64,000 nt of DNA. Origin: Anaeromicropila populeti (GTDB taxonomy: Bacteria; Bacillota; Clostridia; Lachnospirales; Lachnospiraceae). Below, piece by piece: positions 38,246-47,058 of the stretch. The position numbers were made by a program, and so were the translations under genes. Each line of letters begins with the position of its first letter. The first letter of the stretch is position 1. The stretch spans positions 124,001 to 188,000 of the forward strand of contig NZ_FOYZ01000005.1 of assembly GCF_900112775.1 (NCBI RefSeq). Direction: 5' to 3'. The notes beneath the pieces were generated by a model, which saw only the letters and a list, made by a program, of their open reading frames with translations, did not search any database and had not been told where the DNA came from.

Positions 38246-40183
38246 TTGAAGAAAAAGATATCTATTGCATGTGTTGTGGTTTTAGTAGTCATTGCTGCAA
38301 TTTTGGCGGTTATTTCAGGTTATTCAGAAAAAGAAAAGAATCAGCTGATTGAGCAAATAGAAAGATATTGCTTAGAATCAAAGCCATGTGATAAATATGA
38401 TTTAGAAGATGAAATTAATCGTATTAACGAGAAAAGGCAGATAGGGAAAGAACTGACGTCTGAAGAACATTTTGTGTTGGGTTTTCATCAATATGTGCTT
38501 CAGAATTATAATACATCATTGGAAGAGTTCATTTCTGCTATGACAGTGCAGAAAAACGACACAAATACATTTGTTAAAGTAGGAACTGGATATTACATAA
38601 ACAGTATTTTGAAAAGTGAGGACAGAATAGAAGATGGGGTAAGCTATTTATCAATTATAATGGATGAGCTGACACCACAGGAATGGAACGAAGAAATTGA
38701 TATTATTATGTGTTATCTGAATACCTTTGAGGAAATAGAAAAGGGGAGGACAAGCGCATTAAAAATTCTCAATACAATTCTACAGTCAAAAAACTGGTTA
38801 GATCCAATTACTATTATTAATATTGAATCTTGTATAGCAAATTTTAGTATGTACAATACAAATTATGCATTAGCGCTGGAGAAGAATTATTCTGTTGTAT
38901 CGGAAAGTAAAAAAATAAGAGAACAGTATTTTTTGGCCAGAGCAACTGCGGATTTAGGTGTAACTTATTTTTATATGGGAGATTTGCAAAGTGCCCAGAA
39001 GTATTTAGAGGACAGTCTTAAAGTTGAAATAACGGATAATGTTGAAAATGCTAATCTTAAAACATACGCTCTCATAAAATTATATCAGGTGAGTTATTGT
39101 TCTGGAAATTATAATACAATCTTCAGCGTACGTAAACGTATTGAAAAAACATATTCTTATTTATCAGAAGAAAAAGTGAAAAGCCTTGATTTCTTTAACA
39201 GCATTTGTGTTGCAGGTTACTATTTGGTGAACAAAGATGTAGATTCTGCAAAGGTGCAGCTTGAGAATGCTGAAACCATTATTGGCAGTCAGAACATGGA
39301 GATGTCCACTGACAGTAAGTTGTTATATTATATTACATTGGCAGATTATAATATGAATGATGAAAACTACCAGGTAGCAGTTACTGATTATGTGAAAGCC
39401 TTAGATTTATCTAATCAGACTTACAATTATATATATAAAAAATGTATACTTAAAAAGATGGCAGAATTATATCGGAAGTCAGGACAAACAAAGCTTGCAG
39501 ATAATTTTTCCAGCATATTAGAGTCCGTTTATGATGAAGAGCTACGTACCATGAATGAGTCTATTTCTCAGTATGCTAAGGAGAAGTATGACAAAGAGGT
39601 TACTATCTATAAGTTAAGCAGTGAGAGGATTAAAAAATATAGTATAGCATTAATTGCAGTTATGGTTTTTATAGTACTCGTGGTTATTTTTTATATGAAG
39701 CTCCGAAGTCTTGAAAATTTGAATAAGCTAGATGGATTGACTAAGAGCTTTAATAGAGGGCATTTTAATAAAAAGTATCGAGAATATATGAGCCGTAAGC
39801 AGAATTTTTATTTAATCATGTTTGACATTGATAACTTTAAAATTCTAAATGACACATTTGGCCATGTATTTGGCGATAAAGTTTTAAAGGAAATAGTAAA
39901 AGCTGCAAAAAGTATGATAGGCATTTATGGAGAGATATTTCGATATGGTGGAGAAGAGTTTGTAGTTCTGATTAAGTATCTAGGTGAAGAAGAAGTTGTG
40001 AGAATGGCCGAGGAGTTAAGGAATTATATTGAAAACAGGCAGTGGGATGAGGACATTCTGGTTACAATCAGCGTAGGAATTGCAGGAACCAGTGAAGAAC
40101 GTTATGATATTTTGGAAGATGCGGATAGAAGATTGTATTTTTCTAAGAAAAACGGTAAGAACAGAATCACGTATCAAGAGTAG
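38246..40183 (+). CDS. membrane-bound diguanylate cyclase with extracytoplasmic TPR-like sensor
   Basis: The 645-residue protein has an N-terminal helix (IACVVVLVVIAAILAVI), a 430-residue external region with TPR-like helices (RATADLGVTYFYMGDLQSA), a second helix near residues 465-487 (IALIAVMVFIVLVVIFYM), and a GGDEF domain. The active site is GGEEF at 568-572 with FDIDNFKILND, so it should make c-di-GMP. The RxxD inhibitory site is absent (IYGE in that place). It starts with TTG after AAGGGGGG. It could feed the PilZ synthase at 25229; that link is inference. Confidence 0.88.
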   Translation: MKKKISIACVVVLVVIAAILAVISGYSEKEKNQLIEQIERYCLESKPCDKYDLEDEINRINEKRQIGKELTSEEHFVLGFHQYVLQNYNTSLEEFISAMTVQKNDTNTFVKVGTGYYINSILKSEDRIEDGVSYLSIIMDELTPQEWNEEIDIIMCYLNTFEEIEKGRTSALKILNTILQSKNWLDPITIINIESCIANFSMYNTNYALALEKNYSVVSESKKIREQYFLARATADLGVTYFYMGDLQSAQKYLEDSLKVEITDNVENANLKTYALIKLYQVSYCSGNYNTIFSVRKRIEKTYSYLSEEKVKSLDFFNSICVAGYYLVNKDVDSAKVQLENAETIIGSQNMEMSTDSKLLYYITLADYNMNDENYQVAVTDYVKALDLSNQTYNYIYKKCILKKMAELYRKSGQTKLADNFSSILESVYDEELRTMNESISQYAKEKYDKEVTIYKLSSERIKKYSIALIAVMVFIVLVVIFYMKLRSLENLNKLDGLTKSFNRGHFNKKYREYMSRKQNFYLIMFDIDNFKILNDTFGHVFGDKVLKEIVKAAKSMIGIYGEIFRYGGEEFVVLIKYLGEEEVVRMAEELRNYIENRQWDEDILVTISVGIAGTSEERYDILEDADRRLYFSKKNGKNRITYQE

Positions 40184-40194
40184 TATGAAATTAG

Positions 40195-40225
40195 TTAGAG
40201 CCTGTCTGTACCAGACAGGCTCTAA
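40195..40225. terminator. perfect hairpin between GGDEF gene and agrD
   Basis: TTAGAGCCTGTCTG and CAGACAGGCTCTAA form a 14-base perfect stem with a 3-base loop, between two convergent genes. Neither side has a strong T run, yet the stem is stable enough to stop transcription from either direction. Confidence 0.65.
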
Positions 40226-40238
40226 AAATAAGAAGCAG

Positions 40239-40379
40239 CTATTTCTTAAACTTTTCGCAGCCTCTAGGCAGCTTTGGCTGATGCAGCCACCAAATGCATG
40301 CAGAATTCACGTTACCTTTCACAACAGATTCGCTAAATGTGCCAATTGCTTTTTGTAATACATGAGTTCCTTTTTTCAT
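40239..40379 (-). CDS. agrD: AgrD-like cyclic lactone autoinducer peptide precursor
   Basis: A 46-codon gene starting ATG at 40379, with GAAAGGAGTG about eight bases upstream. The peptide has an amphipathic N terminus (MKKGTHVLQKAIGTFSESVV), then SACIWWLHQPKLPRG and a basic tail. The layout SAC-aromatic-HQP-x2-P is the same as in Clostridium perfringens AgrD, whose thiolactone ring is CLWFT; here the predicted five-residue ring is CIWWL, with C28 forming the thioester. It is the last gene after agrC and agrA on the minus strand, 50 bases from agrA. It would be cut and cyclised by AgrB and sensed by AgrC. AgrB is not in the window. Confidence 0.92.
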   Translation of the reverse strand: MKKGTHVLQKAIGTFSESVVKGNVNSACIWWLHQPKLPRGCEKFKK

Positions 40380-40429
40380 AATAATCACTCCTTTCAAATG
40401 GATTAATTTATGTTAAATGATTAGCCAGC

Positions 40430-41152
40430 TTAGAAACGTGGAAAGTTGCTGTAGATTTCTTTGAATTTTTTCTTCTGTGTGCGGGCAATACGAAATATTT
40501 CCCCTGTTTTTAATCGAATTATGTTACTATCAAGAGTCAGAATATAATTCATATTAATAAGAGTACCTTGATCTATTTTGGCAAATAAGTAAATTAGGCG
40601 TTGTTCTAAAGCGGTAATGGTATCGTAAATTTCATAATCATCGTCAGTAGTAACAATTCGGATTTTCTGCTGAATTTTCTCAATGTATTTAATGCTTGTC
40701 TGTTTGATGCTGATACTTCGTTTGTTATAAGCAAAATCTAGTGTTGCCTCAGACGATTTGTTTTTTATACTTTGTGCGTGAATGATAGCCCTTAAAAATA
40801 ATTTTTTTAGATGTTCCTGTTCAATAGGTTTTTGTATGTATCCGAATGCCATAATATTAAATGCATCCAGGGCATATTCAGGATGACTAGTAATAAAAAT
40901 AATAATTGCCCATGGATTCTTAATCATAATTTCCTGTGCTAAAACAATTCCATTTGTTTCTTTCATATCAATATCTAAAAAAGCAATATTTATTTTCTCC
41001 TGCTGTAAAAAAGTTCTGAATTTCTCCTGAATGCTGCTGAAACAATGAATAGAAGCATCTAGTTTAAAACAATGGCTTAAATGGTTAATATAAGTGTGAT
41101 TGATTTTCAGACTTAATGGATCATCATCACAAATTAAAATATGTATACTCAT
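40430..41152 (-). CDS. agrA: AgrA-like LytTR response regulator
   Basis: A 240-residue regulator: receiver domain (ILICDDDPLSL, phospho-acceptor D60 in AFLDIDMKETNG) and C-terminal LytTR DNA-binding domain (SIKYIEKIQQKIRIVT, FAKIDQGTLINMNYI). AgrC would phosphorylate it, and it should activate agr promoters. The nearest GGAGG lies about 24 bases before the ATG with a short AGGGC-TTTT-GCCTT stem in between, and a stop blocks any earlier in-frame start. It lies between agrC and agrD. Confidence 0.9.
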   Translation of the reverse strand: MSIHILICDDDPLSLKINHTYINHLSHCFKLDASIHCFSSIQEKFRTFLQQEKINIAFLDIDMKETNGIVLAQEIMIKNPWAIIIFITSHPEYALDAFNIMAFGYIQKPIEQEHLKKLFLRAIIHAQSIKNKSSEATLDFAYNKRSISIKQTSIKYIEKIQQKIRIVTTDDDYEIYDTITALEQRLIYLFAKIDQGTLINMNYILTLDSNIIRLKTGEIFRIARTQKKKFKEIYSNFPRF

Positions 41153-41192
41153 GTTCTAAAGGCAAAAGCCCTGTCACCTCCAAATAAATGAA

Positions 41193-42518
41193 TTATTTAC
41201 ACGGAATATGAACCGTTATACTGAAAATATGCTCATTAAAATCTATCAGAATTCTCCCGCTATATTTTTTAATAATACCTTCAATAATTTCAATACCCAT
41301 ACCATGTCTTTTAGTATCTTGCTCTTTGCTTGTCAGAAATCTGCCATGTTTGGTTTTTGGAAGAGTGGCCAGTGTATTTTCACATTTTAGAAAATAGTAG
41401 TTTTCCCTTTTTTCAATAAAAAGATCAATGCTTTTTTTGTCTTCTGGAACTTTTTCAGCAGCTTCTATAGCATTCGACAATATATTGGTAAGCAAAGAGG
41501 TAATGTCCTTTTCTGATAGAGGAAGCTCCTCTGCAAATACTCTGGAAGAAAAAATAATATTTTTTTCATTTGCCAGCCGCTGGTAGTGAAAAAGAATAAT
41601 CGTTATCTGGGTATTGCCCAGAGTATATATGTCATTAGCAATCGTAATATCTTCAAATACGTCATCTATGTATTTTTCTAAGGAATGAAATTGCCCTGAG
41701 GTATAAAGTGATTTAATCATTCCAAAATGGGAACGCATATCGTGACGGAGCCTTCGCAGCTTTTGTATTAATTCTTTTATATCGGAATTGGCCTGTAATG
41801 CAGATTCTAACTGTTGTAGCTTGAGCTGGTTTTTAAAATCAGACATTCGTTTCCGATAAAGTAATATGATTATGTATATTGTAGTAATAGAACTGATGGT
41901 AACCTGTCCCATTACAATAAAAAATAGTACAACCGTGTTATTATGTATTAATTTTGTGTCGTAAAAAATAACAAGCAGTGGGATTGCCATAAAAATATTT
42001 GAAATTACTAAAAAGATAATTTCATTGCATTGAATAAAGTTAGAAGCAAGTCTGCATGTAATTTTTTTGAAAAAGATTAGATAAATCAAGGCTGCCATAA
42101 AGCGTGCAATAAAGGTAATTATAACGTGTTGCAGTTTGAACGTGGAAAACGTGTTAACTGGCGTATGAAAGATTGTAATCCAAAGAGCAACTGCTAAAGC
42201 GTCTGTTATAATTGATACAATGAACAGCAAACCAATACATAAAATTCTTTCAGCTAATGTGTTTTCAAATAAATATTTTGACATTATTATCATGTAAATT
42301 AACAGGAGCAATGGATAAATTACATTGAACATGCCACATTTAAAATAAAAAAGTGTATATTGTTTTATTAGAATTAATATGTAAATGTGAATACCAGCAT
42401 ACACATAGCTCCTCTTGCGTTGAAACCGGGGGGTACAAAGTTTTAAGAGAGTACTAATCCATAAAAAAGGTTCAATACTATATCCGGCTGCGGCTAAAAT
42501 ATAGGTTGCTAAACACAT
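41193..42518 (-). CDS. agrC: AgrC-like sensor histidine kinase
   Basis: A 441-residue kinase with about six N-terminal membrane helices, then a cytoplasmic part with LRRLRHDMRSHFGMIKSL (the phospho-His region of the AgrC group) and a GHKL ATPase with LLTNILSNAIEAAE (N box) and KRHGMGIEIIEGII (G box). It should detect the cyclic peptide made from agrD and pass phosphate to AgrA. It is the first gene of the agrC-agrA-agrD group. The start ATG has a loose GGAAAGAGGG site. Confidence 0.9.
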   Translation of the reverse strand: MCLATYILAAAGYSIEPFLWISTLLKLCTPRFQRKRSYVYAGIHIYILILIKQYTLFYFKCGMFNVIYPLLLLIYMIIMSKYLFENTLAERILCIGLLFIVSIITDALAVALWITIFHTPVNTFSTFKLQHVIITFIARFMAALIYLIFFKKITCRLASNFIQCNEIIFLVISNIFMAIPLLVIFYDTKLIHNNTVVLFFIVMGQVTISSITTIYIIILLYRKRMSDFKNQLKLQQLESALQANSDIKELIQKLRRLRHDMRSHFGMIKSLYTSGQFHSLEKYIDDVFEDITIANDIYTLGNTQITIILFHYQRLANEKNIIFSSRVFAEELPLSEKDITSLLTNILSNAIEAAEKVPEDKKSIDLFIEKRENYYFLKCENTLATLPKTKHGRFLTSKEQDTKRHGMGIEIIEGIIKKYSGRILIDFNEHIFSITVHIPCK

Positions 42519-42567
42519 AATACAAAATACCCTCTTTCCATTTACTTTTGTTTTTTATCTAAAACTG

Positions 42568-42596
42568 ATATTAACACAGGAAAATCCATAATTCAA
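42568..42596 (-). promoter_or_regulatory. promoter upstream of agrC
   Basis: On the minus strand TTGAAT (42591-42596), 17 bases, TAATAT (42568-42573), with the transcript starting about 45 bases before agrC. The rest of the 277-base gap to the AraC gene shows no clear further element. Confidence 0.55.
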
Positions 42597-42795
42597 CGAA
42601 ATGATGTCTTTCTAAAATGACAGAAAACGTGAGAATTTTAATATTTGAAATTTTTGATTTCAAAACTTTTATTTTATTTAATAGAAGTTTAAAAAGTAAT
42701 GCATTATTGTCGAAAAATGAATTTAAAATATTCGCATTGTATTTCCAAATTAAATGGGTTAAAATGATTTTGAATAGATTGTTAGAGGTGGTAAA

Positions 42796-43638
42796 ATGGA
42801 TAAGTATGATATAACTGACAATGATTTTAATCCAACTATTTTTTTCGCATGCAAATCAAGGGTTCTTAAAGAAGGAAAGTACCATAGCCATGATTTTGCA
42901 GAAATTGCATTCATTCTGTCTGGAAAAGGAAAATATCTGGTAGAAGGTGTAGTATATGAAGTAACAGCAGGAGACATTGTTTTGTGTAATCCAGGGGAAA
43001 GGCATCAGAATATCGAAGTGAATCCTGAAGAACCCACAGTTGAGTTTGTAACAGGTTTTACTGAATTTCAATTTAAGAATATGCCACCTAATACAATTAT
43101 TTTAAAGGATGGCACTCATGTGCTGCGTACCCAGGGGGATACCAGGCAGGAGATTTCAAAATTATGCTATCAGATGGTGGCAGAACAACAGGGGGCAGAA
43201 CTGGGAAGGTATTTTATGTTGAAGGCACAGCTTATGCAGGTACTGCTGTTAATTCTCAGGCAGATGGAACCACAGCATGAAAGGCAGAAAGCCTGCAATT
43301 TTGAATCCTACAGCCGTCAATACGTTGTGAAAAAAATTGTAAGCTATTTAAATGAAAATTATGCATGCAAAATTTCTTTGGACCAGATTGCACACAATAT
43401 GTATTTGAGTCCAGTTTATATTTCAAAGATATTTAAGGAGGAGACAGGAGAGTCTCCAATAAATTATGTGATTAAAATCCGGTTAGAGAGAGCGAAGGAA
43501 ATACTGGAAGAATCAGCGAATGGAAGTATTAAAGAAATTGCAAATCGTGTAGGCTATGAAGATGTCTATCATTTTAGTAAATTATTCAAAAAATATTATG
43601 GTGTATCACCTCTCAATTATAAAAAGAATCTGGCATAG
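42796..43638 (+). CDS. AraC-family transcriptional regulator
   Basis: A 280-residue protein with an N-terminal cupin (KYHSHDFAEIAFILSGKGKYLVEG, split as HSHDFAEIAF and GDIVLCNPGERHQN) and a C-terminal double helix-turn-helix (ISLDQIAHNMYLSPVYISKIFK, then IKEIANRVGYEDVYHFSKLF). Such regulators often sense sugars through the cupin. GAGGTGG precedes the ATG. The target is not evident: the next gene is a nitroreductase 118 bases away. It stands alone, divergent from agrC. Confidence 0.9.
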   Translation: MDKYDITDNDFNPTIFFACKSRVLKEGKYHSHDFAEIAFILSGKGKYLVEGVVYEVTAGDIVLCNPGERHQNIEVNPEEPTVEFVTGFTEFQFKNMPPNTIILKDGTHVLRTQGDTRQEISKLCYQMVAEQQGAELGRYFMLKAQLMQVLLLILRQMEPQHERQKACNFESYSRQYVVKKIVSYLNENYACKISLDQIAHNMYLSPVYISKIFKEETGESPINYVIKIRLERAKEILEESANGSIKEIANRVGYEDVYHFSKLFKKYYGVSPLNYKKNLA

Positions 43639-43677
43639 GAATTATCAACAAAAAAAATAATGGAAAAAGAATTAAAT

Positions 43678-43698
43678 TGTGCATTAAAATATAGCACA
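43678..43698. promoter_or_regulatory. inverted repeat upstream of nitroreductase
   Basis: TGTGC (43678-43682) and GCACA (43694-43698) face each other across 11 bases in the leader of the nitroreductase gene, possibly an operator. A clear promoter core could not be placed. Confidence 0.3.
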
Positions 43699-43756
43699 TT
43701 GTGTTACACTAGTAGAGAGAAAGTACAATAAGTTCTATGTAAGCAGGGTGAAAGAC

Positions 43757-44542
43757 ATGAATCTATATGATGCTATTTTTATGAGAAAATCTGTTCGCAA
43801 CTATAAGATGGAACAGCTAAGTGATGCCTTACTGGCTCAGATACTGAATTTTTCCAGTCACATTTCGGTAATATCCGATACCTGTAAAGTTTCTTTTGAA
43901 ATTATTTCAACCTATCAAAACTGTGGTCATGTGGGACATTATTCCGTGAAGGCTCCTTATTATTTTGTATTAATTACAGATAAAGATGATACAAGTGCTG
44001 TAAATGCTGGATATATTATGGAGCAGGTGTCACTCTATATGTATACGAAGGAGTTGGGGAGCTGTTTTGTGGGGCTGCATAATTTGAAGAAAGAGTTTAA
44101 GCTGAGTGATACCCAGACTGCATATGTGCTGGCTTTTGGAAAAGCAATTGGCACTCCATACAGGGACAGCAGCAAGTCAAAAAGAGCAGCAATAGAAGAA
44201 ATTGCTGTTTTTAAAGAGAAGGGCAATGAAAATATGGAGCGGCTGCTGGAGGCTGCCAGACTGGCTCCCTCTGGATATAACAGTCAGCCTTGGCGTTTTG
44301 TTGTGTCTAAAAATAGGATTCATTTGTTTTGTAAAAAGGAACAAGTTAAGTTTTTGAAAAGATATTCTTTGTACCCTTATGATGTAGGAATTGCGTTGGG
44401 CAATTTAATGGTTGCAGGGGAAGAACTTTGGCTGAACTTGGCAGTCAAAACCAATGAAGCAATTGCTGAAAAGAAGTTTAAGAATAATGTTTATATGTTA
44501 ACCGTATTAGTTGATTCTCAACAATTGGAATTGGAATTGTAG
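43757..44542 (+). CDS. nitroreductase-family flavoprotein (TM1586-like)
   Basis: A 261-residue FMN protein in which two half-length nitroreductase-like segments are fused: an N-terminal half starting AIFMRKSVRNYKMEQL, and a second half with LLEAARLAPSGYNSQPWRFVV, the FMN-binding motif. This arrangement matches the group of putative TM1586-type nitroreductases. It probably reduces a small electrophile with NAD(P)H; the substrate is unknown. The ATG at 43757 is preferred over a GTG at 43748, which is part of the ribosome site AGGGTG. Confidence 0.82.
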   Translation: MNLYDAIFMRKSVRNYKMEQLSDALLAQILNFSSHISVISDTCKVSFEIISTYQNCGHVGHYSVKAPYYFVLITDKDDTSAVNAGYIMEQVSLYMYTKELGSCFVGLHNLKKEFKLSDTQTAYVLAFGKAIGTPYRDSSKSKRAAIEEIAVFKEKGNENMERLLEAARLAPSGYNSQPWRFVVSKNRIHLFCKKEQVKFLKRYSLYPYDVGIALGNLMVAGEELWLNLAVKTNEAIAEKKFKNNVYMLTVLVDSQQLELEL

Positions 44543-44601
44543 GGAAGTAGGTTTTCCTGATAACACGTACATGATTTTTTGAAATTTTTTTGGAAAATGT
44601 A

Positions 44602-44630
44602 TTGACAAAGCTCTCTTTTTGTTGTAAACT
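44602..44630 (+). promoter_or_regulatory. promoter of tandem tRNA-Gly genes
   Basis: TTGACA (44602-44607), 17 bases, TAAACT (44625-44630), 49 bases before the first tRNA. Confidence 0.75.
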
Positions 44631-44679
44631 ATACACCGTTCCCAGTTGATTGGAACAGCAAAAGAAGTTGTCAATATAT

Positions 44680-44751
44680 GCACGAGTGGCTCAGTGGTGG
44701 AGCATCGCCTTGCCAAGGCGAGGGTCGCGGGTTCGAATCCCGTCTCGTGCT
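44680..44751 (+). tRNA. tRNA-Gly (anticodon GCC), copy 1
   Basis: A 72-base gene with acceptor GCACGAG/CTCGTGC, anticodon arm TCGCC-TTGCCAA-GGCGA giving GCC, and T arm GCGGGTTCGAATCCCGT. No encoded CCA. Confidence 0.97.
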
Positions 44752-44804
44752 TATGTAATCTGTGTTTTGCGGTTGCATAGTGTTTTAATGTGAATTTAAT
44801 ATAT

Positions 44805-44876
44805 GCACGAGTGGCTCAGTGGTGGAGCATCGCCTTGCCAAGGCGAGGGTCGCGGGTTCGAATCCCGTCTCGTGCT
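44805..44876 (+). tRNA. tRNA-Gly (anticodon GCC), copy 2
   Basis: Identical in sequence to copy 1, 53 bases downstream, with the same AATATAT leader. Both are served by the promoter at 44602 and terminated at 44882. Confidence 0.97.
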
Positions 44877-44881
44877 TATTT

Positions 44882-44924
44882 TTCCTCAGTAATCTTGAAT
44901 AATCAAGTTTTCTGGGGATTTTTG
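44882..44924 (+). terminator. terminator of the tRNA-Gly transcript
   Basis: TCCTCAG (44883-44889) pairs with CTGGGGA (44912-44918) with an inner CTTGA/TCAAG stem, followed by TTTTT. Confidence 0.75.
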
Positions 44925-45023
44925 TAGTTGATTAAAACCTCAAGAGTGTGTGGAACACAAATTTTTTCTTCCTGCGACCTTATTAGAACAATTCGGTACT
45001 TAATAAATAAAGGAGTGAATATC

Positions 45024-45590
45024 ATGGAAGATAATAAAATTATTGAATTATATTGGAATAGGTCTGAACAAGCCATAATGGAAACAAAAAATAAGTATGA
45101 ACGATTATGTACAAAAATTTCATTTAATATTTTACATAATAATGAAGATGCTGAGGAATGTGTAAATGAAACCTATTTCACTGTATGGAATGCAATTCCT
45201 ACGGCGCGTCCAGTGTATTTTTCTGCTTTTCTTTGCAAAATATCGAGAAATCTCTCACTAAAGAAAATGAATTATAGTCATGCACAAAAAAGAAACTCAG
45301 AAGCACTAAAAGCTATTGATGAGTTAGAAAATGTATTGATTCATAATGTTAATCTGACTATGAAATTAGAAGAGGAAGAACTTATAGATACAATTAACGA
45401 ATTTCTTAACGATTTATCAATTGATAAGAGAAATATTTTTATAAGACGATATTTTTTCTTTGATACAATTACAGAAATATCCAATCTGCTTGGATACAGC
45501 AAAAGCAAGGTGAAATCAATTCTATCACGAGATGGGAAAAAATTGTGTAATTACTTGAAAGAAAGGGGGTATGGAAATGAAACTAGATAA
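45024..45590 (+). CDS. ECF-type RNA polymerase sigma factor
   Basis: A 188-residue sigma factor with region 2 (NNEDAEECVNETYFTVWNAI, YFSAFLCKISRNLSL) and region 4 (ITEISNLLGYSKSKVKSILSR). The ATG at 45024 has AAAGGAG 8 bases upstream. It overlaps the following membrane anti-sigma gene by 14 bases, the usual ECF/anti-sigma pairing. A GGAAC at 44952 and CGAC at 44975, 18 bases apart, could be a self-recognised ECF promoter; this is a weak match. Its regulon is unknown. Confidence 0.88.
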   Translation: MEDNKIIELYWNRSEQAIMETKNKYERLCTKISFNILHNNEDAEECVNETYFTVWNAIPTARPVYFSAFLCKISRNLSLKKMNYSHAQKRNSEALKAIDELENVLIHNVNLTMKLEEEELIDTINEFLNDLSIDKRNIFIRRYFFFDTITEISNLLGYSKSKVKSILSRDGKKLCNYLKERGYGNETR

Positions 45591-46983
45591 TTTGTGGGAA
45601 GCAATCGGAAAGATGGATGACAAATTAATAGTTGATGTGATAGAATTAAAAAACAAAGAAAAAAATAATACTAACCAATGGTGGATAGGTGTGGCAGTTG
45701 CAATAGTTATAGTATTTTCTACGTTTTCAATTACATATACAGTAAGTGCAGAGTTTCGTGAATGGGTAATTTCATTGTTTCAGATTAAAGAAACAGAAGT
45801 AGTACCTAAGACTGAAAGTGATAATAATAAAATAACCGAATCCATAGCCCCTATTTCATTGTATGCAGTGGATTCAATAGAGGATGTATTTGAGGTTCAA
45901 TATTTAAAGTCAACTAATTATATGAGTACAATTGGGTCATTATTTACTCATTCAGATGATAGTGGCTCAATTAAGTATTATGCTGCTGAAAACAGTGAAT
46001 TTATTCCGGTAGAAGCAGAGGAAATTAAAGATAAAGTAAAACTAACAGGAATAACAGGGGAAATTGATTTTACCAGAATTAAGTATCGCGGAAACCTGTT
46101 ATTGAGGGAAAATAGAGACACCAGTTTTATGCTGGATGATGGGAATGAAGCAATATTTGGGCTAGAAGTATCCAACAATAACGAAGTTTGGCTGACCTTG
46201 TATAAAAACCCACAATCGGATAAATGGGAATATTGGGCTATATATGACTTGGATACTGGCGAGGTTAGTGACATTTTACAAGGGATTAGTGTGAATGGAA
46301 TAGAACTAAAAAACTATCCTGTTCTTCGCCAATGGGGTAATGTTGGAAACGGAATATATATTGTAACATTAGGGCAGACAGTAGAAAGAGCAGAGGCATA
46401 TTTGATAGACATAAATGGAAAAAGAGCAGTTTCCTTTTCTGAACTTACAGGTATTCCCCATGTTTCATCAGCAAAAGTAGTTAATGACAAAATCATGCTG
46501 TTAGAATCCATTCCAAATGATAAGTTTAATTACTATTGCTACGATTATTCCATGAATACGGTTACAGAAATCTATAACAGTGCAGAATACTGGATTTCCG
46601 AGGAGGAGGGAGACAATAGCCTTCGAGTTAGATTCTCGGGAGGCAGATATGATTTTGTCGAAGAGAAAGGTATCATTTATCTTGTGGATGAATTTACTGG
46701 AACAAGGTTGACGGTAGAAGGAATTACAGAAGATTTGGCGGAAAGTCTTTTGATAAATTCTGATAACAACAAAATACTTGTATCTTCTTTTGGGGATAAA
46801 ACAATCGAACAGATAGGTATTATTGATATTGATGCAGATAGATTTTACCTGATGAAGCGAGAAAACAATGATAGTGTAACTGAATTTTCAATAAGCTGGA
46901 ATGATGCTAATCATATAATGATAGAAGCAGAAAATAATGTGTCCAATGAAAGTTATATTTATCTCTATTCATTAGCAGAATAA
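45577..46983 (+). CDS. membrane anti-sigma factor with large extracytoplasmic domain
   Basis: A 468-residue single-pass protein. The N-terminal 45 residues are cytoplasmic (LDNLWEAIGKMDDKLIVDVI) and presumably hold the sigma factor. One helix follows (WWIGVAVAIVIVFSTFSITY), then about 400 external residues with repeated beta-strand phases (GVLRQW-like PVLRQWGNVGNGIYIVTLG, KVVNDKIMLLESIP, ILVSSFGDKTIEQIGIIDI) suggesting a beta-propeller sensor. ATG 45577 has AAAGGGGG 7 bases before it; ATG 45571 is too close to that site. Function is inferred from pairing with the sigma gene. Confidence 0.75.
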   Translation: MKLDNLWEAIGKMDDKLIVDVIELKNKEKNNTNQWWIGVAVAIVIVFSTFSITYTVSAEFREWVISLFQIKETEVVPKTESDNNKITESIAPISLYAVDSIEDVFEVQYLKSTNYMSTIGSLFTHSDDSGSIKYYAAENSEFIPVEAEEIKDKVKLTGITGEIDFTRIKYRGNLLLRENRDTSFMLDDGNEAIFGLEVSNNNEVWLTLYKNPQSDKWEYWAIYDLDTGEVSDILQGISVNGIELKNYPVLRQWGNVGNGIYIVTLGQTVERAEAYLIDINGKRAVSFSELTGIPHVSSAKVVNDKIMLLESIPNDKFNYYCYDYSMNTVTEIYNSAEYWISEEEGDNSLRVRFSGGRYDFVEEKGIIYLVDEFTGTRLTVEGITEDLAESLLINSDNNKILVSSFGDKTIEQIGIIDIDADRFYLMKRENNDSVTEFSISWNDANHIMIEAENNVSNESYIYLYSLAE

Positions 46984-47058
46984 TCTTTTTTGGTAGGAAG
47001 AATGGGAAATATGAAATTACTTTAAAACATGAATAAATCAGAAGGAGCAGAAGAAAAT

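Noticed and set aside
40080-40358. 92-codon frame across the end of the GGDEF gene
   Set aside because: It overlaps the GGDEF gene, the hairpin and agrD on the other strand, has no ribosome site and no recognisable protein feature.
42617-42814. 65-codon frame before the AraC gene
   Set aside because: No ribosome site, biased toward Phe/Ile/Lys as expected from AT-rich spacer, and overlaps the AraC start.
44680-44876. Two tRNA copies as a possible CRISPR or attachment-site repeat
   Set aside because: The repeats are full tRNA-Gly genes with a shared promoter; no integrase or partial tRNA copy lies nearby.
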